The notes beneath the pieces are model-generated. The model saw nothing but the letters and a program-made list of their open reading frames with translations, did not search any database and was not told where the DNA came from. A stretch of DNA of 24,638 bases from a virus. The stretch lies in the IMG/VR virus record IMGVR_UViG_3300032087_001274, positions 1 to 24,638 of that record, one strand, 5' to 3'. Below, one piece after another: positions 15,461 through 21,000 of this stretch (positions within the stretch are counted from its first letter, which is position 1; each line of letters opens with the position of its first letter). The position numbers and the translations under genes were made by a program.

Positions 15461-15742
15461 ACCAGGCAACTCGTAAGACCTGGGGCGTGGAGGGTAGCTT
15501 GACCCATGCATAAGCAGAATTACAAGCCGCAGTTAGGTGGTTCTGAGATAACAAAACCACCACCTAATTCGGGCTCATTGGTCTTCGTAGCACTACGGTG
15601 ATAGGCTTAGTAAGATAAGTTAGTATAATGAGGGTGAGACCTACCTCAGCCCACCAAAATTTAGGGGCGCTAGCGTTAACCTAAATGTGTTTGTTTGGCA
15701 TTTGCGCCTGGTTCAACACTCAAAAGAACTTAAGCTGCGGCT
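15461..15742 (+). ncRNA. Candidate structured non-coding RNA, family not recognised
   Basis: The region has no credible ORF but many complementary segments. CCAGG/CCTGG (15462-15466 with 15479-15483). GCGT plus GGGT paired with ACCC plus ATGC (15485-15495 with 15502-15509). A long-range 10-bp helix, AGCCGCAGTT with GACTGCGGCT-type partner (15525-15534 with 15733-15742; eight bases perfectly Watson-Crick, then one G-U and one A-U). Inside it lie TTAGGTGG/CCACCTAA (15533-15540 with 15560-15567, alternative register possible), GGGCT/AGCCC (15571-15575 with 15648-15652), GGTCT/AGACC (15580-15584 with 15637-15641), CGTA/TACG (15586-15589 with 15594-15597) and TTTAGG/CCTAAA (15660-15665 with 15680-15685) with further internal pairs. 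It begins right after a late promoter. It lacks the tmRNA tag and T-arm and the conserved RNase P core. The bounds are approximate; two bases shared by adjacent helices cannot pair in both at once. Confidence 0.6.
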
Positions 15743-15749
15743 CGATTTT

Positions 15750-15787
15750 GGTAGTTTTTTATAGCCTCTAATATACAAAAAACTACC
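15750..15787 (+). repeat. Isolated 11-bp perfect hairpin between the ncRNA candidate and hsp20
   Basis: GGTAGTTTTTT (15750-15760) and AAAAAACTACC (15777-15787) form a perfect inverted repeat with a 16-base AT-rich loop. No T-run follows on either strand beyond the stem, so it is not a standard terminator. It may end or protect the upstream RNA, or bind a protein. Confidence 0.65.
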
Positions 15788-15813
15788 ACTTGAAATATGA
15801 AATATAATGACTA

Positions 15814-15821
15814 TATAAATA
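15814..15821 (+). promoter_or_regulatory. T4-type late promoter for hsp20
   Basis: TATAAATA is the exact T4 late consensus. Transcription would start near 15827, leaving a leader of about 50 bases with AAAGGAG before the hsp20 ATG. Confidence 0.75.
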
Positions 15822-15878
15822 ACTATGATACGCTCATAAGAGGTATCAAATTTAACTTGCTTAAAAAAGGAGATTAAA

Positions 15879-16331
15879 ATGACAAATCACAAAGCAATTC
15901 AATCAATCTTTAGTAACTTACAACCGTTTACCGTGGGGTTTGACGAGATGTTTAACCATCTTGATTACTTACACAATCATATTCCACATATGACAGCGGA
16001 CAAATATCCACCATACAATATTGTAAAGACAGGTTCTTTATCATATGACATTGAGGTGGCATTAGCTGGATACAGTAAGAAAGATGTATCAGTAAATTAC
16101 GAGGATAATGTACTTAAAATCGAATCAGTAAAGAGTAAAGATGAAAAAGAAGTTGAAGACAATGACGGTGTATTACACAAAGGCATTGCTAAAAGAAACT
16201 TTATGAAACACTTTACAATTGCTGATGATATGGAAGTTAAAGGTGCTGAATTAAAAGATGGACTTTTAAAAGTATCTTTAGAGAAGATTGTTCCAGACCA
16301 TAAAAAAGCTAGAACTATCAATATAAAATAA
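15879..16331 (+). CDS. hsp20: Small heat shock protein Hsp20 (alpha-crystallin family)
   Basis: This ATP-independent holdase is 150 residues long. The N-terminal PFTVGFDEMFNHLDYL is typical of IbpA-like proteins. The alpha-crystallin domain follows from about residue 45 (PPYNIVKTGSLSYDIEVALA, GYSKKDVSVNYEDNVLKIE) with the closing GAELKDGLLKVSLEKI (GxLxV-type). The usual C-terminal IxI motif appears as INI in RTINIK. A late promoter and an AAAGGAG ribosome binding site imply strong late expression, possibly to help head or tail assembly. Hsp20 genes are common in marine T4-like phages. Confidence 0.95.
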   Translation: MTNHKAIQSIFSNLQPFTVGFDEMFNHLDYLHNHIPHMTADKYPPYNIVKTGSLSYDIEVALAGYSKKDVSVNYEDNVLKIESVKSKDEKEVEDNDGVLHKGIAKRNFMKHFTIADDMEVKGAELKDGLLKVSLEKIVPDHKKARTINIK

Positions 16332-16345
16332 CATTTTAAACTATT

Positions 16346-16373
16346 GGCGTCCTAGGCTTGACATTAGGACGCC
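16346..16373 (+). repeat. 9-bp inverted repeat enclosing the -35 of the tRNA/gp45 promoter
   Basis: GGCGTCCTA (16346-16354) and TAGGACGCC (16365-16373) are perfect complements separated by GGCTTGACAT, which contains the -35 hexamer. As RNA it could be a weak terminator for hsp20 (followed by TTTAGTGT). As DNA it could be an operator for the promoter it contains. Confidence 0.75.
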
Positions 16374-16386
16374 TTTAGTGTATTAT
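16358..16386 (+). promoter_or_regulatory. Sigma70-type promoter for tRNA-Gly and the gp45 operon
   Basis: TTGACA (16358-16363), a 17-base spacer and TATTAT (16381-16386). Initiation near 16393 is about ten bases before the tRNA, so the tRNA would head the replisome transcript. The upstream CCTAGGC is shared with the promoter at 4901. Confidence 0.75.
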
Positions 16387-16403
16387 GTGTAACATGAACA
16401 AAT

Positions 16404-16477
16404 GCGGAAGTAGTATAAAAGTAACACACTTGGTTTCCAACCAAGAGAAGATTGGGCAGTACAATCCTTCCGCTCCA
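16404..16477 (+). tRNA. tRNA-Gly (anticodon UCC), atypical D- and T-loops
   Basis: A perfect 7-bp acceptor stem GCGGAAG/CTTCCGC (16404-16410 with 16467-16473) carries an encoded TCCA tail. The anticodon stem CTTGG/CCAAG (16429-16433 with 16441-16445) closes the loop TTTCCAA, anticodon TCC. The T-stem GATTG/CAATC (16450-16454 with 16462-16466) is perfect. Bacterial glycine identity elements are present: G1-C72, C2-G71, U73, C35, C36. The T-loop is GGCAGTA instead of TTCRANN, and the short D-loop AAAAGTA lacks the GG pair, so the usual elbow contact is missing. The D-stem GTAT/ACAC has one A-C mismatch. Confidence 0.8.
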
Positions 16478-16503
16478 ATTAATTATGAAACGGAGATTAT
16501 ATA

Positions 16504-17169
16504 ATGAACATAAGTAGTGATACAGTTGCTATTCTGAAAAACTTTTCAGATATTAACCAGAACATCTTGGTTAAGCCAGGCAATCAACTTCAAACTATTT
16601 CAACACTAAAAAATATATTAGCACAGGCTGATGTATCAGAAAAGTTTGAACAAGAGTTTGCTATCTACGATTTACCAGAATTTTTGAGGGCTGTTGACTT
16701 GTTTGATAAGTCAGACCTTGCATTTAATGGTGGTCAAAATCTAACCATTAAAGATAGTAATAGTAAACAAGCAATTAAATATTATTTTGCAGACAAATCG
16801 GTTGTAGTTGCACCGACTAAAATGATTACCATGCCTGATAAGTATGTAACATTTTCTTTGAAAAAAGATGTCTTTGAAAAATTAATGAAAGGTGTAACGA
16901 CACTTAATTTACCAGACATTGCTGTGACAGGTGATGGTTCAGAGATTAAACTAGTTGCTACTGATAAGAAAACACCATCATCAAATGACTATTCATTTGT
17001 TATTGGTGAAACTGATAAGACCTTTAAAGCTTATTTTAAAACTGAAAACTTTAAAATGATTAAAGATGATTATGATGTAGCCATATCTTCACAAAAGATA
17101 TCTCACTTTATCAATAGAAATAAACCAATACAGTATTGGATTGCTATTGAGCCAGATAGTGAATTTTAA
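16504..17169 (+). CDS. gp45: Sliding clamp gp45
   Basis: gp45 is the trimeric processivity clamp for gp43 and the mobile activator of late transcription through gp55. The 221 residues compare with 228 in T4. The N-terminal NISSDTVAILKNFSDINQNI and LVKPGNQLQTISTLKNILA match the gp45 family, and the end HFINRNKPIQYWIAIEPDSEF matches its C-terminus. A GGAG ribosome binding site lies before ATG. It heads the replisome operon after the tRNA, the usual T4 order 45-44-62-regA-43 with insertions. Confidence 0.93.
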   Translation: MNISSDTVAILKNFSDINQNILVKPGNQLQTISTLKNILAQADVSEKFEQEFAIYDLPEFLRAVDLFDKSDLAFNGGQNLTIKDSNSKQAIKYYFADKSVVVAPTKMITMPDKYVTFSLKKDVFEKLMKGVTTLNLPDIAVTGDGSEIKLVATDKKTPSSNDYSFVIGETDKTFKAYFKTENFKMIKDDYDVAISSQKISHFINRNKPIQYWIAIEPDSEF

Positions 17170-17195
17170 ATTATGAAACAATTGAGGATTATATC

Positions 17196-18140
17196 ATGTC
17201 AGAATACCTATGGGTCGAGAAATATCGACCAAAGAAAATTAGTGAGTGTATATTAAGTGAAGACATTAAGAATACATTTGCTGAATTTCTAAAACAAAAA
17301 GAAATACCTAATCTGTTATTGGCTGGTACGCAAGGTACCGGTAAGACTACAGTTGCTCGTGCTTTATGTGAGGAACTTGGTGCAGATTATATTATCATAA
17401 ACGGTTCAGATGAAGGCCGTCAGATTGATACATTAAGAAACAAGATTAAGAACTTTGCTTCTACCGTATCATTAACTGAACATTCAAATCATAAAGTGGT
17501 GATTATTGACGAGGCAGACTATATGAATGCCGAATCAGTACAACCTGCTTTAAGAAACTTCATTGAAACATTTTACAAAAATTGTAGATTTATCTTTACT
17601 TGTAATTACAAGAACAAGATTTTACCTGCTTTACATAGTAGATGTACCGTAATCGACTTTGCTATCAAGAACGGACAGAAAGTCAAGACAGCACAGGCAT
17701 TATTAAAAAGACTTGGTAAAGTCCTTGATGATGAGCAAGTTGAATATGATAACAAAGTATTGGCTGAACTAATACAAAAATACTATCCTGATTTCAGACG
17801 GACTATCAATGAACTTCAAAGATATTCCGTTAGAGGTAAGATTGATAGTGGTATTTTGTTTAGTTTATCTGAAGCAAATACAAAAGAACTTGTCAAAGTC
17901 TTAAAAGAAAAAAGATTTAATGACATGCGTAAATGGGTTATTGACAATCTTGATAAAGAACCATCATCATTGTTTACTACCATATACGAACTAATGTATA
18001 ATGCTTTAGAAGCTTCTTCTATACCTCAATCAATATTAATCATTGCTGGTTACCAGTACAAGTCTGCTTTTGTGGCAGACCAAGAGATTAATATGGTTGC
18101 GTGTTTGACGGAGATTATGGCTAATTGTAAGTTTAAATAG
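17196..18140 (+). CDS. gp44: Clamp loader large subunit gp44
   Basis: This AAA+ ATPase opens and loads the gp45 clamp with gp62. The 314 residues compare with 319 in T4. It begins LWVEKYRPKKISECIL and has Walker A GTQGTGKTT (about 44-52), Walker B VVIIDEADYM (about 103-112), sensor 1 FIFTCNYKNKI and the arginine finger region LHSRC. All catalytic motifs are intact. It follows gp45 by 26 bases with GAGG upstream. Confidence 0.95.
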   Translation: MSEYLWVEKYRPKKISECILSEDIKNTFAEFLKQKEIPNLLLAGTQGTGKTTVARALCEELGADYIIINGSDEGRQIDTLRNKIKNFASTVSLTEHSNHKVVIIDEADYMNAESVQPALRNFIETFYKNCRFIFTCNYKNKILPALHSRCTVIDFAIKNGQKVKTAQALLKRLGKVLDDEQVEYDNKVLAELIQKYYPDFRRTINELQRYSVRGKIDSGILFSLSEANTKELVKVLKEKRFNDMRKWVIDNLDKEPSSLFTTIYELMYNALEASSIPQSILIIAGYQYKSAFVADQEINMVACLTEIMANCKFK

Positions 18141-18149
18141 AGGTCTATC

Positions 18150-18542
18150 ATGTATGAATTGAAAGACTATCTTAAAGCTATCAATGAAACTAAAGAACCA
18201 TTACTAGACACAGATGATATTGTGTGGGAGAAAAAGTATCCTACATTTATCATTAACAGATGTTTGTCTATGTTCTATGATACAATCATGCATAGTAACG
18301 AGATGAATGGATTACATTTCCTACCAAAACGGATGCAATTCCACTATTTTATAAATAGTATCCGAAAGAAGAAGCGATTTGGTGGGAAGTGGCTATCACA
18401 AAAGAAAGTCAAAGACCTTGAAGTAATAAAAGAGTATTATGGTTATAGTAATCAAAAGGCTAAAGAAGCTCTTAACCTACTTTCAGACGACCAAATTGAA
18501 TTTATAAAAATTGGCCTGAAAAAAGGTGGGAGAAAAAAATGA
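18150..18542 (+). CDS. gp62: Clamp loader small subunit gp62
   Basis: gp62 is the non-ATPase subunit of the clamp loader. At 130 residues it is shorter than T4 gp62 (187), but position and content fit: LKDYLKAINETKEPLL, KKYPTFIINRCLSMFYDTI (the conserved YPPFIVNRCLS-like motif) and QFHYFINSIRKKKRFGGKW. The C-terminus is basic (KKGGRKK). It starts nine bases after gp44 and overlaps regA by four bases. The shorter length is the form seen in marine T4-like phages. Confidence 0.9.
   Translation: MYELKDYLKAINETKEPLLDTDDIVWEKKYPTFIINRCLSMFYDTIMHSNEMNGLHFLPKRMQFHYFINSIRKKKRFGGKWLSQKKVKDLEVIKEYYGYSNQKAKEALNLLSDDQIEFIKIGLKKGGRKK
18350..18357 (+). promoter_or_regulatory. Possible late promoter inside gp62
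   Basis: TATAAATA, a perfect late consensus, lies within the gp62 coding sequence. It could give late transcription of regA and the RimK/RimB gene, but a chance match in AT-rich coding DNA is equally possible. Confidence 0.3.
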
Positions 18543-18979
18543 GTGAAGATACTATAAATTGGTCGCAAAGTGATATGCTAGAAGTCACTATCAAGCAACC
18601 GGACGATTTTCTAAAAGTCAGAGAAACCCTAACTAGAATTGGTGTTGCAAGTCGTAAAGACAAAACACTATTTCAGAGTTGTCATATTTTACACAAACAA
18701 GGTAAATATTACATTACACACTTCAAGGAGTTATTTGCCCTTGATGGTAAGAACTCTACTTTAACAGAAAACGATATACAAAGAAGAAATACAATAGCAT
18801 TATTACTACAAGACTGGAATTTAATAGAGGTAGTTAATACTTCTTTAGTTGAAAACAAGGCACCATTAAGTCAAATCAAAGTATTACCATTTAAAGAGAA
18901 GAGTGAATGGAATATGGTCGCTAAATATAATATAGGCAAAAAACCAGAAGATAGTAAAAGTGCAAGTACAACCGTTTAA
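18539..18979 (+). CDS. regA: Translational repressor RegA
   Basis: RegA binds the initiation region of many early mRNAs and blocks ribosome entry. The segment MLEVTIKQPDDFLKVRETLT, followed by RIGVASRKDKTLFQSCHILHK and YYITHFKELFALDG, is nearly line-by-line T4 RegA (LKKPEDFLKVKETLTRMG, KDKVLYQSCHIL, YYIVHFKEM). At 146 residues it is longer than T4 RegA (122), with an N-terminal extension of about twelve residues and a C-terminal tail ending KPEDSKSASTTV. The stop lies 19 bases beyond the GTG start of the next gene. Confidence 0.95.
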   Translation: MSEDTINWSQSDMLEVTIKQPDDFLKVRETLTRIGVASRKDKTLFQSCHILHKQGKYYITHFKELFALDGKNSTLTENDIQRRNTIALLLQDWNLIEVVNTSLVENKAPLSQIKVLPFKEKSEWNMVAKYNIGKKPEDSKSASTTV

Positions 18980-20345
18980 AAATTACCTAGAAGAGGCTAC
19001 AGGCGATAAAAAGTTTTTGCGTCTGCTTATCATTACAGATGAGCCAGATAATGCAAAAGAATTTCATACTGCCGATAGACTACAAGAAGAATGTAAGAAG
19101 TTAAACTATCCGTTTTACCTCTTCAAACTTACTGGTGGTTATACAACTTTAGAGGACGGTGTTCGTAGATTTCATAACAAAGACGATAAAAAAGGTTTTG
19201 AAGTTGGTGCCATGACAGTTGCTATTGTTCGTGGTAGTATTACAAGAAAAGATAGTTGGTTAGACCTTGTGTCTATACTTGAAAGAGCCAATGCAACACT
19301 TGTAAATCCAAGAACTACAATTAATATTTGTGCAGACAAATATAGAACAGCATTAAGACTTGCAGATTATGGTTTAACACAACCATTGACCAAGTTAATT
19401 AGTGACCCCGAAAAATCTAATGAACAAGTAGAAGAATCAGGTATTAAGTTTCCTCTTATTATGAAAACATTGAGAGGTAGTAAAGGTGTTGGTGTATTGT
19501 TTGTCGATAGTCCAAAAGGTTTAGATTCTATTGTACAACTTATTCACAAACAAGATGAAGACGCTGACCTATTAATACAAGAATATATTAAGACAGAATA
19601 TGATGTTAGAGTACATGTATTAGGTGGTAAAGTATTGGCTGCTATGGCAAGACCAGTTATTGAAGGAGATTTCAGGTCAAATGTATCGCAAGGTTCAGTA
19701 CCTAAAAAGATTAAATTAACTGAACTAGAAATAGAAGAAAGTTTAAAGGCTGCTAAGGCAGTTGGTGGTTATTGGACTGCTGTTGATTTTATACCTAGTA
19801 AGAATAGAGATAGTAAACCACCATATTTTCTTGAAGTAAACTCTTCACCAGGTACAGAGGGTATTGAAGACGCTACAGGTATGAATATTGCAAAAGAAGT
19901 TATTACACACTTTGCAAATAAAGAAAATAGATTTACTGTACCTACAGAGTGTGGGTATAAAGAAATTTTGACTATAAAACCTTTTGGTGAATTAGTATCA
20001 AAATTTGATACGGGTAATTCAGGCATGCCAGTTATACATGCTGATAAATTTAAAATAAACGGAAATAAAATTACATGGTCTCTATTAGATAAAACTATTA
20101 CAAGTGATATTGTTCGTAAAGAAGATATTAAAGTAGGTGGTTTGAGAGATTATGATGAAGACCGATATGTCGTAAAACTAGATGTAGAATTTGCCGGTGG
20201 TTTCTATAAAGATGTAGAATTTACCATTGACGATAGAGAAGATAGAACACCTATTCTTCTTGACCGTGCATTTATGAAAAAATTAAATGTCATGGTAAAC
20301 CCACAAAGAAAGTATGTGATAACAACTAAATATAGTTTAGATTAG
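18960..20345 (+). CDS. RimK-like ATP-grasp ligase fused to RimB-like aspartic protease, with a capsid-targeting-like N-terminus
   Basis: The 461-residue protein has two parts. Residues about 18-325 are a RimK-type ATP-grasp amino-acid ligase: NPRTTINICADKYRTALRLA, FPLIMKTLRGSKGVGVLFVD, LIQEYIKTEYDVRVHVLGGK, GGYWTAVDF and FLEVNSSPGTEGIE (metal-binding E and N). Bacterial RimK adds glutamates to ribosomal protein S6. Residues about 335-461 resemble the RimB/DUF785 retropepsin-like protease, with catalytic D350 in FDTGNSGMPVIHAD and ILLDRAFMKKLNV near the end; RimB is normally a separate neighbour of RimK. The first residues, PFKNYLEEAT, resemble T4 capsid-targeting sequences with a gp21-like site after L-E-E. 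The start is GTG 18960, inside regA. Substrate and packaging are inferred. Confidence 0.85.
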   Translation: MQVQPFKNYLEEATGDKKFLRLLIITDEPDNAKEFHTADRLQEECKKLNYPFYLFKLTGGYTTLEDGVRRFHNKDDKKGFEVGAMTVAIVRGSITRKDSWLDLVSILERANATLVNPRTTINICADKYRTALRLADYGLTQPLTKLISDPEKSNEQVEESGIKFPLIMKTLRGSKGVGVLFVDSPKGLDSIVQLIHKQDEDADLLIQEYIKTEYDVRVHVLGGKVLAAMARPVIEGDFRSNVSQGSVPKKIKLTELEIEESLKAAKAVGGYWTAVDFIPSKNRDSKPPYFLEVNSSPGTEGIEDATGMNIAKEVITHFANKENRFTVPTECGYKEILTIKPFGELVSKFDTGNSGMPVIHADKFKINGNKITWSLLDKTITSDIVRKEDIKVGGLRDYDEDRYVVKLDVEFAGGFYKDVEFTIDDREDRTPILLDRAFMKKLNVMVNPQRKYVITTKYSLD

Positions 20346-20353
20346 GAGATAAT

Positions 20354-20668
20354 ATGAGTGAAGTGAAGTTATTAAGATTGAGTACAGGTGAAGATATAAT
20401 TGCCAAAGTAGGAGAAAACGACCAAGGTGTAAGTTTAAACAAACCGTTTGTAATTATACCACAACAAAAGGGTCCAGGTCAACCCATTCAACTAATGATG
20501 TCATTGTATAATGCGTTTGGAAAAAGCGATACAGTTACGGTTGCAAAAGATAAGATTGTCTTTATGACAGAACCGAAAGATGATATCAAATCAAATTACG
20601 AAGCAAACACAAGTAAGATAATTACTAAACCATCAGGACTTATAACAGAAACTAATTTGCCAGGGTAA
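20354..20668 (+). CDS. Sm-like (Hfq/LSm fold) phage protein, copy 2
   Basis: This 104-residue protein starts VKLLRLSTGEDIIAKVGEND and continues with VTVAKDKIVFMTEPKDDIKSNYE. It matches the first Sm-like protein (4345) in layout: (I/V)K(I/L)(V/L)(K/R)L(V/S)(N/T)G(D/E)DI at the start, a proline-rich centre, and an (I/V)xVxKxKI strand followed by a SxY or SNY. It lacks the acidic tail of copy 1. The ribosome binding site TAGGAG is good. RNA binding is suggested by the fold only. Confidence 0.72.
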   Translation: MSEVKLLRLSTGEDIIAKVGENDQGVSLNKPFVIIPQQKGPGQPIQLMMSLYNAFGKSDTVTVAKDKIVFMTEPKDDIKSNYEANTSKIITKPSGLITETNLPG

Positions 20669-20673
20669 CACCA

Positions 20674-21000
20674 ATGGTAAAAGTTAATTTTGTTAGAGAG
20701 AGTGGTGAAACACTATCAACAGAGGTACCTGTTGGTTACACCATCATGGAGGCAGCTAAACAACTGGATTTACCAGAGATACCTGCTGATTGTGGTGGTT
20801 GTTGTGCATGTGCGACTTGCCATATCTATGTAGATATGTTACAATGGCCACAGTTAAAGATAGAAGAGAACTCTTTAGAACAAGAGTTGTTGGAATATGA
20901 AAAAGGTTATACAGACAAGTCAAGATTGGCATGTCAGATACAACTAAATGATGAATTAAATAATGTAACGGTGAAATTGAGAAAAGATGAACTTCTATAA
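20674..21000 (+). CDS. 2Fe-2S ferredoxin, adrenodoxin type
   Basis: This 108-residue electron carrier has the cluster-binding pattern C40-x5-C46-x2-C49-H50 (ADCGGCCACATCH) and C87 in SRLACQI, as in adrenodoxin/Isc-type ferredoxins rather than plant-type PetF. Two extra cysteines (C43, C44) sit inside the loop. It may serve a host or phage redox enzyme; a 2OG oxygenase does not normally need it, and no reductase is visible here. The gene is coupled to gp43, whose ATG lies 14 bases before its end. Confidence 0.9.
   Translation: MVKVNFVRESGETLSTEVPVGYTIMEAAKQLDLPEIPADCGGCCACATCHIYVDMLQWPQLKIEENSLEQELLEYEKGYTDKSRLACQIQLNDELNNVTVKLRKDELL

Noticed and set aside
15571-15656. A tRNA-like fold (GGGCT...AGCCC followed by ACCA)
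   Set aside because: The acceptor-like stem is only 5 bp, and no anticodon arm or T-arm can be drawn between the halves. The nested GGTCT/AGACC helix is incompatible with a cloverleaf.
15461-15742. tmRNA, RNase P RNA or SRP RNA as identity of the structured locus
   Set aside because: There is no tag-like reading frame or TTCGA T-arm as in tmRNA, no GAGGAAAGTCC/ACAGA core as in RNase P, and no SRP domain IV motif. The CCAGG...CCTGGGG segment only superficially recalls RNase P.
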